Made by a program: the position numbers and the translations under genes. Below are positions 25,200 through 33,693 of a DNA stretch of 64,000 bases, in pieces (positions within the stretch are counted from its first letter, which is position 1; the number at the start of each line of letters is the position of its first letter). The notes under the pieces were generated by a model. That model saw only the letters and a list, made by a program, of their open reading frames with translations. It ran no database searches and was not told where the DNA came from. The stretch comes from DASRHT01 sp035650355 (GTDB lineage: Bacteria; Chloroflexota; Ktedonobacteria; Ktedonobacterales; Ktedonobacteraceae): contig DASRHT010000077.1 of NCBI GenBank assembly GCA_035650355.1, positions 30,715 to 94,714 of the forward strand, in the 5' to 3' direction.

Positions 25200-26906
25200 A
25201 TGCATGTATCGCGTCCCGTGGGTATGATGCCCCGGCTCGCTCAGGTCACGCTTGCTGCTATACTCCTCGGCACTATCCTGGTAGCGATTAGTGCCTGTGG
25301 CGGCAATAGCACCCTGCAACAGCAAGCGTACCAGAGCCAGGTCGCGCTCGATCACCTGCTCCAGCAGGCGCAGGCAATCGGCGTCCCTGCTTCACAGATC
25401 AAACCTGTCCTTGACCAGAAGCAACAGTTAATTCATGGCAGTGCGCCTTTCAGTCTCTTTTCTGATCAACCATACGATAGTTATTATAAAAATCTGAATA
25501 CTCGCTATGCGCAATTAACGACCCAGCTACAAGGGATCATCACGGCAAGCACGGAGCAGGCGCAGGCACAGGCGCAGCAAGATATGCAGACGTTCCAGAC
25601 GATGCTGGCGCAACGTCGCTCCCAGGGCTTCACGGTCGATTACTTCACACAGCAATATGACCTGGATCAGTCCCTCATGGCTGCCGCTAAGAACCCCAAA
25701 GACTACGCCGCAATCAGTAGCAAAGCCAGCCTGGCAAAACAATCTCTTGATCTCATGCTGACCACATCTGGGAAGTTGGCAACGCTTAAAAAGACTATTG
25801 ATCAGATGCAGAACGCCCGCCTGGATGTGACTGCGATGCAAACGCAGTACCAGAATTATCAGCAAGATTTAACGACCGCTGAAAATCCTGCCGATTTCCA
25901 GAAAATGCTCGTCATGATCAATGCATCTTACCAGCAAGCAATCGTCAACAGCATCCAGGCCCTCCCTTACGTCACAGCCGCCAAACTCAACGAGTTCGAG
26001 CAGCAGATTCAGCTTCTCAAGACCTACGGTATGGACCCCACCCCCTATCAGAAGAAGCTTGATGCAGACAATGCGCGCATGAGCAAGACGGTAAGCATTC
26101 AGGATTACTCCAGCTTCGCGCAACAGGTTGACACCGATCTTGCATCGATGCATAACGATCTTATTCGGGGGGAAGCTGGCTACCTGGTCAAGCAGTTCCA
26201 TCAGGAAGTCACCTCCTGGGGACAGGCTCACCTCTTCCACGATAATTTTAATGGGCAGAACTATGTACTGGACGCTGGCTACGATCAAGCTGGTATCGGC
26301 TCTGATCTGGATCTGGATCTCTCCCTGGCTGTTACGCCTGATGATTATCAGGCGATGGTCGATGAAGTCAACAACGCACTCTTCAATCTGCATATGACAG
26401 AGCAGGACTACAATGATCCAACGCCTTTTGATCAGGTGCATGCAACCGATATGCAGTTGCTTAACCGCTATAAGCTGATGGGACAGCAGGTGATCATGGT
26501 CTCGCTCACAGAGCAGGCGCTGCGCCTCTATCAGAATGGGAAGCTGGTGCGCGGCATTCAGGTCACTACCGGTCGCGTGGAACTGCCTTCGGTTCCCGGC
26601 GTCTGGTCGGTGATGAATCGCCAATCGCCAACGGTCTTCAAATCACCCGATCCTAAAGGTTCGCCTTTCTGGTACCCGGATACGCCCATTAACTATGCTA
26701 TCCTGTATCATCGCGGCGGCTACTTCGTCCATGATTCCTGGTGGCGCGTTAATTACGGCCCCGGGACGCAATTCCCCCACTATGATACAGGTGGAGACGA
26801 AGCCTTCGCAGGTGGCGGCAGTCACGGTTGCGTTAATGTACAGGAGCAGCAGGCGGCCTGGCTGTACAACGCTACCAATTGGAACACCATCATCGTGATC
26901 TACTAG
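25200..26906 (+). CDS. Lipoprotein L,D-transpeptidase (YkuD) with helical stalk
   Basis: A 568-residue envelope protein. Its signal peptide ends in VAISAC, a lipobox, so it should be membrane-anchored outside the cell. A long helical, Gln-rich region (about 35-410) containing repeated YQ..L.LL motifs acts as a stalk. The last about 130 residues form a YkuD domain: VSLTEQALRLYQNGKLV, YFVHDSWW and the catalytic GGSHGCVNVQEQQAAWLY. Such enzymes make 3-3 peptidoglycan cross-links or attach proteins. It follows ffh closely and is closed by a terminator at 27013. Confidence 0.92.
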   Translation: MHVSRPVGMMPRLAQVTLAAILLGTILVAISACGGNSTLQQQAYQSQVALDHLLQQAQAIGVPASQIKPVLDQKQQLIHGSAPFSLFSDQPYDSYYKNLNTRYAQLTTQLQGIITASTEQAQAQAQQDMQTFQTMLAQRRSQGFTVDYFTQQYDLDQSLMAAAKNPKDYAAISSKASLAKQSLDLMLTTSGKLATLKKTIDQMQNARLDVTAMQTQYQNYQQDLTTAENPADFQKMLVMINASYQQAIVNSIQALPYVTAAKLNEFEQQIQLLKTYGMDPTPYQKKLDADNARMSKTVSIQDYSSFAQQVDTDLASMHNDLIRGEAGYLVKQFHQEVTSWGQAHLFHDNFNGQNYVLDAGYDQAGIGSDLDLDLSLAVTPDDYQAMVDEVNNALFNLHMTEQDYNDPTPFDQVHATDMQLLNRYKLMGQQVIMVSLTEQALRLYQNGKLVRGIQVTTGRVELPSVPGVWSVMNRQSPTVFKSPDPKGSPFWYPDTPINYAILYHRGGYFVHDSWWRVNYGPGTQFPHYDTGGDEAFAGGGSHGCVNVQEQQAAWLYNATNWNTIIVIY

Positions 26907-26916
26907 CAGCATTGAT

Positions 26917-27008
26917 AGGGCAGGGGCAAGCCCTGTCTTGAAATTCCGAACGACAACGCCGCAGTCACGGCTAGCTTCGCTCAGTCGTTCGGAAAGGAAG
27001 GCCCCTAC
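26917..27008. repeat. GTAGGGGC-type element carrying a constant-loop palindrome
   Basis: The outer ends TAGGGCAGGGGC (from 26917) and GCCCCTAC (27001-27008) resemble the repeat at 16680. Between them sits a constant-loop palindrome with perfect arms CCGAACGAC (26946-26954) and GTCGTTCGG (26984-26992) and a 29-nt loop AACGCCGC..GCTAGCTTCGCTCA. One family therefore seems to be nested in the other. Confidence 0.7.
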
Positions 27009-27012
27009 AGGC

Positions 27013-27047
27013 GGCTGTTACGGTACTGCATCGTAGCAGCCTTTTTT
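27013..27047 (+). terminator. Terminator after the L,D-transpeptidase gene
   Basis: GGCTGTTACG (27013-27022) pairs with CGTAGCAGCC (27032-27041; one G-T pair), followed by six T residues. Confidence 0.8.
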
Positions 27048-27177
27048 ATTCTTCAACAGAAACTACCTAAGGAAGTGAATACTCTATTCCTTTCAAGGAT
27101 TTTCTCTGCTATATTTATAATTAAGCATAGCAGGGGCCTTCGTGATTTTATCGGTATGATGACTGGAGAGCAGTGAC

Positions 27178-28239
27178 ATGAGTCAATCCTTAGTAGAGCA
27201 GGCAATACCGCGGGATATCTACCAGTATGCGCCTCAGCAGCAACTGGGGACACCGCAGGTGGCCTGTGAACCACGCAAAGCTTCCATGTTCTCTCGTCTG
27301 CCGGGGATCATTTGTGTGCTCATCGGCTGTCTGCTCATTGCCATCTTCTTCTTCCTCTACGATAGCATTTTTAGCTGGTGGCCCATCTGGCAGCAGACGC
27401 TTCTCCCTGGCATTGGCATCGCCTGGATCGCCGCTGGTCTCTGGCTGCTGCTCGCACCACTCCTTTATCCTCCTGCGCGTGTCTTTATCTGCTCGGACGG
27501 TCTCATCTACGCCACGCGTAAGAAAGAGCCGGTTCCCTGGGAGCTGATCATGGGCCTCTGGAAAGTCCCTGCCATTAACCAGACAAACAACGCGGCTTAT
27601 ACTTATACAATACGACGCGTCGATGGGAAGACGTTCGAGCTGGGCACCGAGCTCTCCAATCTCGCGCAACTAGGAGAGCGTTTAGAGGATGAGGTGATGC
27701 ATCGCTTGTTGCCACGGGCTATTGCCACTTATAAAACTGGCGCACCGCTCTACTTTGGCGATGTCGCGGTAATGCCGCAGGGTATCAGCATCAGGCATGG
27801 CAACAAACTGCTGAACTGGGATGAGGTAGAGAATGTGACGCTCAAAGATGCAACCGTGAGAATCCATCGCAAAGACGACTCCAGGGATTGGGAGACGATG
27901 AACATCGCGGACATACCCAATGCGAGCGTGCTCAAAGGCGTTGTTGACTATATCTTGCGGGAACACGCGCGCAATCAGCATCCCCATATTACCGCTTTTA
28001 ACGAGGGCACTGCCATCTGCTTTGGGGGTTTGAGCATCAGTCGGCAGGGGATAGAGCTTCACGATAACCAGTTGAGGCTTCCCTGGGGGGAGATTGCTGG
28101 CGTCGGCATCGGAGAAAACGAGGTGATTATCCATGCTAAAGGAAAAGTCCAGGAATGGTATACCCTCCCTCTATGGAGACTATCGGATACACCCAGGCTG
28201 CAAGAACTGGTAGAGTATATTATGCGTGGTAAACCTTAA
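27178..28239 (+). CDS. Membrane protein with repeated PH-like domains (DUF6585-like), paralogue 1
   Basis: A 353-residue protein with two adjacent membrane segments (LPGIICVLIGCLLIAIFFFLY and TLLPGIGIAWIAAGLWLLLA) near the N-terminus. The cytoplasmic remainder is built of repeated units with the pattern phi-x-GLxx-x-x-x-x-x-I-x-W-x-x-I (ICSDGLIYATRKKEPVPWELIMGLWK, ISIRHGNKLLNWDEVENV, LSISRQGIELHDNQLRLPWGEIAGV), like bacterial PH folds. No enzymatic motif is seen. ATG 27178 has GGAG upstream. It is followed by a shorter paralogue on the same strand, which suggests duplication. Function is unknown. Confidence 0.7.
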   Translation: MSQSLVEQAIPRDIYQYAPQQQLGTPQVACEPRKASMFSRLPGIICVLIGCLLIAIFFFLYDSIFSWWPIWQQTLLPGIGIAWIAAGLWLLLAPLLYPPARVFICSDGLIYATRKKEPVPWELIMGLWKVPAINQTNNAAYTYTIRRVDGKTFELGTELSNLAQLGERLEDEVMHRLLPRAIATYKTGAPLYFGDVAVMPQGISIRHGNKLLNWDEVENVTLKDATVRIHRKDDSRDWETMNIADIPNASVLKGVVDYILREHARNQHPHITAFNEGTAICFGGLSISRQGIELHDNQLRLPWGEIAGVGIGENEVIIHAKGKVQEWYTLPLWRLSDTPRLQELVEYIMRGKP

Positions 28240-28414
28240 ATATGGTTCTGTATGTGCCATTCTGCCTAATTTATTGCTAAGCTGTATTTCCTATGCTATA
28301 GTGGCAGTAAAGCTCATGATTTACTATAGGTGTTTCTCTTTTCCATGCCCCTGGTTGCTTTTTCAATGGACCGCGCCAGGGCTGGAAGACTTTATCATAA
28401 ACGGATGGTTGTAG

Positions 28415-29224
28415 ATGATTAATGCGCAAACACAACAGGAATTGCAGGTATCGCAGGAAATCTATGACCTGGTGGCAGCACACCAGTTGGGTATGCCTAC
28501 AGCAGAATATCGAACGCGCGTCGCATTTAAAATCTGGTTCGGGCTTTTCTGTCTTTTTCTCTCCGTACTCGCCTTGCTATTAGCGCTGCTGGCATTCTTG
28601 AACTTCTTACCCTTGCCAATGCGTTACACCCCCTTACATGTCCTGGTGGTTGGCCTGCTCTTGCTGGCATACGGGCTCTATCTCTCTTTCAAAACACTTC
28701 CTTTGCGGACAGCACACATGTATGTATGTCCCGCCGGGCTGCTACTCATCAAAGGGCGCAAAACGCACGTCATTCGTTGGGACACGATTGAAGCAGTCTG
28801 GCATAGGAACGATGTCTACGGTTATATTTACGACACCCACGTTTTCATTTTACGACTCGCCAATAAGCAGACCTTCAGATTCGATAGTAACTGGCGCGAC
28901 CTTTTGAATCTGGGCGAGATCATAGCCAACGAAACAGCTCAATTGATGTTTTCTCAGGTGATGGCGGCCTACTACGCTGGCCACCCGGTCGCTTTTGGCG
29001 ATCTCAAGCTGAGTTTGCAGGGCATCAGCGGACGCAAAAGAACGCTGCCCTGGCAGCAGATTAAAAACATCGATATCGGGGCAAAGGTTGTGACTATAGA
29101 GGCGGTCGGCGAAGGAACATCACCCTGGGGGCGTTTCCACATCTCCGGCATGCCGAATTTTCTCCTCTTCGAAAAAATGTTAGAAAGCGTCTGGACCGGG
29201 CAGCCTCTTCAGCAACAATGGTAG
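28415..29224 (+). CDS. Membrane protein with PH-like domain (DUF6585-like), paralogue 2
   Basis: A 269-residue relative of the preceding protein with the same plan: N-terminal MINAQTQQELQVSQEIYDL, two membrane segments (LFCLFLSVLALLLALLAFL and LHVLVVGLLLLAYGLYLSF), then VCPAGLLLIKGRKTHVIRWDTIEAVW and LKLSLQGISGRKRTLPWQQIKNID. It has one fewer cytoplasmic repeat than its neighbour. The ribosome site before ATG 28415 is weak. It ends seven bases before the convergent GH57 gene. Role unknown; the paired arrangement suggests a hetero-complex or recent duplication. Confidence 0.7.
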   Translation: MINAQTQQELQVSQEIYDLVAAHQLGMPTAEYRTRVAFKIWFGLFCLFLSVLALLLALLAFLNFLPLPMRYTPLHVLVVGLLLLAYGLYLSFKTLPLRTAHMYVCPAGLLLIKGRKTHVIRWDTIEAVWHRNDVYGYIYDTHVFILRLANKQTFRFDSNWRDLLNLGEIIANETAQLMFSQVMAAYYAGHPVAFGDLKLSLQGISGRKRTLPWQQIKNIDIGAKVVTIEAVGEGTSPWGRFHISGMPNFLLFEKMLESVWTGQPLQQQW

Positions 29225-29230
29225 TCTCTC

Positions 29231-30709
29231 TTACTTTGCCAGCGGCGGTAATAGCTTAGCCGACACAACGGGTAACTGGCGGTAGAGGTCTGCGCCAGTT
29301 AAATGCGAACGCCAGCTTTTTGCCGCTTGTAAATCCTTGACGAAATCCGGCTGGAGATCGACTGCGAGCGCCTGCCAGATCAGGCTGATGGCGCGGCGAG
29401 CGAAGGCGATATTGTTACGCGGCTCGATACGATCCAGGTCTTCAAAGAAGAAGCCACAACTGGTAAAGCTGTATTGCTGGTAATATTGCGCTTCCAGCAA
29501 AAGCATAGCTTGCTGCGCCTGCCGCGGATCACTCGGCTTGCGCTGTTTGATCCCGTGGCGCGCCCAGAAGTTTTCTGTTGTCTCCCAGCCATTGCGTACC
29601 GCGAGATAATCATTGCGTGCAGCCCAGGGGTCAGCGAGGATCTTTCCTGCGTATTGCTCAAAAAGGCTATCGCCATGCTGCGCTAAATGGACCAGCGCCT
29701 GCCGTAACACGCCCTTCCAGCTACTATCGCCCTCGGTACATTCACAGCCGCTATCCCAGCGCGCCACGCCATGCCCACAGCTCCACGCGCTTGGCTCGCG
29801 TAGACGCGCCTCTTTCGTGGCCGGATGCATACACATATAGCGTTCCAATGTACATACTTTAAAGCCTGATGCGGCGGCTCCATGCTGGATCAGGCGAGCC
29901 AGAAACTTATCGCGCCAGGGCTTATGATGGCCGTAAAGCTCGCCATCGGTCGCCACCAGGATGAGCTGAGCGTCTCCGGCGGCAACTTTGCTCTGCATAA
30001 GTTGCTCGGGCAGATAGTGAGCGGCGAAGGCATCGGCGTCATTGGTGGTGTTCCAGTCGAAGGAGACGCCACCAGAGAGGGGGGCATTGTAGAAGAACAC
30101 GGTCATGCTGCGCCCATTGTGCAGCGGCACAATGTATGGTTCTGTGGGATCAATCGGCGCGGTTGCCTGCCAGGGAGCAAGGATCGTATAGGTGATGCCG
30201 CATTGTGCCATCAAATCCAGGCACTCCAGATCCATCGCGGTCTCTGCCAGCCAGAGGCCGTGGGCCTCGTGGCCGTAGCGATGACGAAAATCTTGCAGGC
30301 CCCATAAGATCTGCGTGTACTTATCGCGGGGAGTGGCTAAGGGCAGGATAGTATGGTTATACGCCTGCGCCATCGCATTGCCGACGCGGTAACGCTCGCG
30401 ATGATGCTGATCGGCTACAATGATTTGTTTGTAGACAGCGGGATGGGCTTTTTCCAGCCATGCAGCCAATGTCGGTCCCAGATCATAGCTAATAGCCTCA
30501 AAGTTGCCCTCTTCAGCGTTGGGCCGGTAACATTCGGCAGTAATTTTCTCGTTGTAGTTGGCAAACGGAGTAGCGCCAGGCTCTACAGGGATCGTGCCGG
30601 TAAATGGGTCCTCACGCGGCGGCTGGTAAAAATGGCCATGCATGCAGAGGTAGACCTGGCTCATCTTTGAGCCGCTGGAGGACTCATCGGGAAGAATCTG
30701 TTCAATCAT
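29231..30709 (-). CDS. Glycoside hydrolase family 57-like protein with DUF3536
   Basis: From ATG 30709 (GAGGATAGACAT upstream) the protein has 492 residues. It begins with the GH57 opening YLCMHGHFYQPPREDPF, continues with ANYNEKITAECYRPN and FEAISYDLGPTLAAWLEK, and has GLWLAETAMDLECLDLMAQCGITYTILAP where the family's catalytic glutamate lies. A second half with LILVATDGELYGHHKPWRD and a long helical tail matches the DUF3536-containing group. GH57 enzymes act on alpha-glucans such as glycogen or as branching/amylase enzymes. The exact activity cannot be read here. Codons before 30709 in the frame lack a ribosome site. Confidence 0.88.
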   Translation of the reverse strand: MIEQILPDESSSGSKMSQVYLCMHGHFYQPPREDPFTGTIPVEPGATPFANYNEKITAECYRPNAEEGNFEAISYDLGPTLAAWLEKAHPAVYKQIIVADQHHRERYRVGNAMAQAYNHTILPLATPRDKYTQILWGLQDFRHRYGHEAHGLWLAETAMDLECLDLMAQCGITYTILAPWQATAPIDPTEPYIVPLHNGRSMTVFFYNAPLSGGVSFDWNTTNDADAFAAHYLPEQLMQSKVAAGDAQLILVATDGELYGHHKPWRDKFLARLIQHGAAASGFKVCTLERYMCMHPATKEARLREPSAWSCGHGVARWDSGCECTEGDSSWKGVLRQALVHLAQHGDSLFEQYAGKILADPWAARNDYLAVRNGWETTENFWARHGIKQRKPSDPRQAQQAMLLLEAQYYQQYSFTSCGFFFEDLDRIEPRNNIAFARRAISLIWQALAVDLQPDFVKDLQAAKSWRSHLTGADLYRQLPVVSAKLLPPLAK

Positions 30710-31031
30710 ATGTCTATCCTCGTCGGTATACAGTAAAAACAGCACCGTGTACCAGAACAGAGTCAAACCTTACGTCTAGTAAAACAACCAGGCAGAACTA
30801 TTTATTCCTGAGAATATATATAGATGAGGAACATGTCAACCCTGTAAACCTTTCCACCTTTCCTGAACCTGAGGAGAGTTGTACGTTTTTGCTGATAGCG
30901 TATCCCCATTCAGACAAGTCTGGTACGTATCGCAAGTCCTTGTAGATGCAACCTGGGGATATGCCGGGCATATCCCCATTACGGCTCTATCACGGCTCAC
31001 AATCCTGCCGGCTAACGCTGCTGACGTGCTG
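30710..31031. other. Spacer between GH57 and HNH genes
   Basis: The 322 bases hold the GH57 leader and, nearer 31000, CATATCCCC/GGGGATATG-like inverted segments (about 30950-30980) that resemble small repeats. No gene is evident. Confidence 0.35.
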
Positions 31032-31079
31032 GTAGGGGGTCATCCCTCGCGGCTGCCCAGGTGAAAGCCTGGCCCCTAC
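31032..31079. repeat. GTAGGGG..CCCCTAC inverted repeat overlapping the HNH stop codon
   Basis: GTAGGGG (31032-31038) and CCCCTAC (31073-31079) are inverted. The right arm supplies the TAG stop of the HNH gene (31076-31078), so insertion of the element may have set the present C-terminus. The left side (CCGGCTAACGCTGCTGACGTGC, from about 31008) looks like a decayed start of the constant-loop repeat. Confidence 0.5.
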
Positions 31080-31609
31080 GCGCTGATGCCGCCCTGCGCG
31101 CTCATCATGAACTCCTCGTAGGCTTCGCGCAGCTTGGGGTAGCGCAGCAAGAAGAGCCCCGCGTACTCCTGAGAGAGCGGGCGCGGCTGGCGTAGTAGAC
31201 GCATATTCACCTCTTTCAGCAGGCGATTCCCTTTCTTCCCATTGCACAGCTTGCACGAGGCCACGAGATTTTCCCAGGTGCTCTGGCCCCCGCGCGAGCG
31301 CGGAATGATGTGATCAAGGGTGAGATCGCGGCTCCGCTTGCCGCAATACTGGCAGGTTTCGTCATCGCGCAGCAGAATATTCGACCGCGTCGGTTGCAGG
31401 GCAACACGGGGCACGCGAACATTGGCTAGCAACTGCACGATCACGGGCCGCTCTAACTCAAGGCGACGCGCCCGGATGCTTTCCTCGATCAACTCGCGTA
31501 CCTTCTCATCGAGAAAGGTCACTTTCCGCTTAGAAAGCAGAACGATGAGACGGCGCTCTGGAATGACCGAGAGAGGCTGTAGGGAGGAATTCAACACTAG
31601 AACAGGCAT
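31076..31609 (-). CDS. HNH endonuclease
   Basis: A 177-residue protein from ATG 31609 (GGAAGG about 12 bases upstream). The N-terminal part (PVLVLNSSLQPLSVIPERRLIVLLSKRKVTFL) is the usual lead of this bacterial HNH group. The nuclease core has zinc-binding CQYCGKRSRDLTLDHIIPRSRGG with DH as catalytic pair, then a second CKLCNGKKGN. Such proteins cut DNA; many belong to conserved stand-alone families of uncertain role. The stop codon lies in an inverted repeat arm (31073-31079). Confidence 0.9.
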   Translation of the reverse strand: MPVLVLNSSLQPLSVIPERRLIVLLSKRKVTFLDEKVRELIEESIRARRLELERPVIVQLLANVRVPRVALQPTRSNILLRDDETCQYCGKRSRDLTLDHIIPRSRGGQSTWENLVASCKLCNGKKGNRLLKEVNMRLLRQPRPLSQEYAGLFLLRYPKLREAYEEFMMSAQGGISA

Positions 31610-32004
31610 GAATAACTTACCTTCCTCTCTGTCAGAGCCGATAACTGTCGCAGACAGCGAGGACGATAACTGAAGCATTGCGGAAGACTCGACTCGCCGC
31701 TTCAGCCTCTACCGCGCCTGCAACGACCAGGTGGATAAGAATGGAGGTATCCTGCATGTCCAGGTGAGCCAGGTACTGCGAAGAGGGTACCATCCATCGC
31801 CCATATAGTACACGGTATCTCCGACGTACTATATGCCGTATGCGGTATTATCAGACAACAGCCTGCTAAAGCAGTGGCGTGGATCTGATACCCTTGCATC
31901 TGTAAAAACTCCTTCGTACCTGCTAGTAGAGATGTGACACATACTTTTCGTCGTCCGTAAGCGGAACGCACTCTGGACCCTTGAACAGGGAGTATGTGTG
32001 ATCC
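31610..32004. other. Spacer upstream of the HNH gene
   Basis: This 395-base region includes a perfect 10-bp inverted repeat, CATATAGTAC (31802-31811) and GTACTATATG (31826-31835), possibly an operator or small hairpin. A minus-strand frame of 89 codons here (31702-31971) has no ribosome site or recognisable sequence and is not called. Confidence 0.4.
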
Positions 32005-32081
32005 TGGTCGGGGTGAGAGGACTTGAACCTCCGACCTCAGCGTCCCGAACGCTGCGCGCTAGCCGACTGCGCTACACCCCG
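32005..32081 (-). tRNA. tRNA-Pro(CGG)
   Basis: On the minus strand a 77-nt cloverleaf with acceptor CGGGGTG/CACCCCG, anticodon loop TTCGGGA (anticodon CGG, reading CCG), T arm GGAGG-TTCAAGT-CCTCT and an encoded CCA (32007-32005). The encoded CCA contrasts with the split tRNA-Arg, which lacks it. Confidence 0.95.
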
Positions 32082-32377
32082 GTCTGATTATCATGCAAGC
32101 TTACCCGCTGCACTTATCCGCTGAACCGAGCTTCGCCTTTCCACTAGTTCCAGGCGCTTACTCTGCTCATGCCTAGTATAGCATAACTTCTAGATTTTTG
32201 ACAATAGCCAATTTGCGCAAATTCAGAGCTTTTATTGGCTTATCGCCAGAGGCATAGGGAGAATATGGTATAATACATTATATTAGGTACTAGAGAAATC
32301 ATCTACATCAGAACGGTTCTGGCACACAGTTTTTGACGAACAGCCTTATACATGTTTTTATGAAGAGGAGCAACTCT

Positions 32378-32716
32378 ATGAGTCTACCTGCAGATGGGGG
32401 TTCTGGCCCAACTATTGCCTATCCTCTAGGACGCCTGACCGAGAGCGCTCAGCGGCTCCGCGCTACTGCTCATCAGGCTCTGGGCACACACGAACAATCC
32501 TGGCAAGCAGTCCAGAATTATGTGAGGAGTTACCCTGAATTTTTGCAACCTCCACTCCTCAAACTACTGGACACCTATCAGCAACGCCTTCGCTCTACCT
32601 ACACAACATATCTCAGCCTAGCTGATTGGCTGGATTACGCTCACGATCAGATGCAGCATACAGATAATACCATTGCTAAATCCTTCAACCAGTTTCTTGA
32701 CAACCCGAAGGGATAA
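32378..32716 (+). CDS. WXG100-like small helical protein (ESX-type substrate candidate)
   Basis: From ATG 32378 (AGGAG upstream) it encodes 112 residues with no signal peptide. The sequence is two or three long amphipathic helices: LTESAQRLRATAHQALGTHEQSWQAVQNYV, then LLKLLDTYQQRLRSTYTTYLSLADWL and a final helix. Length, helicity and a SWQ turn are like WXG100/ESAT-6 proteins, though the canonical WxG is missing. It overlaps no neighbour and ends two bases before the next gene, so the three genes to 35016 form an operon. A TATAAT box at 32269-32274 could be its promoter. Confidence 0.5.
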   Translation: MSLPADGGSGPTIAYPLGRLTESAQRLRATAHQALGTHEQSWQAVQNYVRSYPEFLQPPLLKLLDTYQQRLRSTYTTYLSLADWLDYAHDQMQHTDNTIAKSFNQFLDNPKG

Positions 32717-32718
32717 TC

Positions 32719-33669
32719 ATGCACAATGTTGAGATTTCCCCGGTGCCAACACTACGCTTGAGTCGAACTGAGCTGTACGTTCTCATTCGCCTGCTAAAGG
32801 CGAGCGGGATAGCAGGAATTGACTTCACCTGGTTTCAGATCCCTCCAGTTGATCTCCCGCGAGAGACACTTGTACGGACGGTTGACGAAGCTGTCAAATC
32901 GCTGGTTGCTCGTGGCTACCTGGTGCCTCTGCCAGAAGGCTCGAACGGGCCACTGTCATTTACTTCTTACATGGACCAGGAATCTGGCCAGCAAAACTGG
33001 AAAAAAGTGGGTATCCCAGAGGAACTCGCGACATTGCTAAGTACCTGCACATTTCCAGCTCAAAGCCTCGCACTGACCTGGCGTACTTCCAGAGGTGCAG
33101 AGTTGCTCTGGCTGCACACGCTCGATGAGGTTATTGTCGCTGTCACCAGTCCTCTGCCGGATATTTACCAGTTCATGGTTCTGCCTTCCTGGGATACTGC
33201 GCAGCTCATTATCCTGGAAGCGCTGGGCATCAAAGAGCAACAAGCTCCCCGTCAGCCGCTCCCCATAGGAAGGCTTCAAGCTAACGTCCTCCCCCTGGCG
33301 CGCAAGGCTCTTGAGATAAATGACCCCGCTCAGGCGCTTAGCCAGTTGACCGGTGCGGGCTTGCCAGAACCTACCGCGCTGGCGTTTCTGGAAGCCATCG
33401 GTGCCTGTACGACGCTCGCGAGGGTAGTTGTTACCAGCCAGGGACCTGAGCCGGACGGTCACGCACAAAGAGCAAAACTAGTTGCAATCATCACGCCTAC
33501 AATCTGTTTTGTTTTGAGCCCACCCGATGCCTCTGAGGAAGCCTATACAGTGCGAGCCATGTCGGCAGATGAGGTGCGTGCGTGGATCACCGCTGCCTGG
33601 TCGGCACAGGTTGCGACACGTCAGAGAGCAACAGCCGGAAGTGCTTCAAACTGGGACCTTCCGACGTGA
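32719..33669 (+). CDS. EspG-like ESX secretion-associated protein (tentative)
   Basis: A 316-residue protein without membrane segments. The opening (LRLSRTELYVLIRLLKASGIAG..VDEAVKSLVARGYLVPLPEG) and the central beta-rich part (WRTSRGAELLWLHTLDEVIVAVTSPLPDIYQFMVLP) recall EspG, the cytoplasmic chaperone that binds PE/PPE-type ESX substrates in actinobacteria. The C-terminal portion (FVLSPPDASEEAYTVRAMSADEVRAWITAAW) completes a similar plan. The match is by pattern only. It lies between a small WXG100-like gene and a larger substrate-like gene, which fits such a role. Confidence 0.45.
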   Translation: MHNVEISPVPTLRLSRTELYVLIRLLKASGIAGIDFTWFQIPPVDLPRETLVRTVDEAVKSLVARGYLVPLPEGSNGPLSFTSYMDQESGQQNWKKVGIPEELATLLSTCTFPAQSLALTWRTSRGAELLWLHTLDEVIVAVTSPLPDIYQFMVLPSWDTAQLIILEALGIKEQQAPRQPLPIGRLQANVLPLARKALEINDPAQALSQLTGAGLPEPTALAFLEAIGACTTLARVVVTSQGPEPDGHAQRAKLVAIITPTICFVLSPPDASEEAYTVRAMSADEVRAWITAAWSAQVATRQRATAGSASNWDLPT

Positions 33670-33693
33670 TAAGAGAAAGGATAAGCAGGTATC

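Noticed and set aside
31702..31971. Minus-strand frame of 89 codons upstream of the HNH gene
   Set aside because: No ribosome site or familiar sequence; rich in codons typical of spacer DNA.
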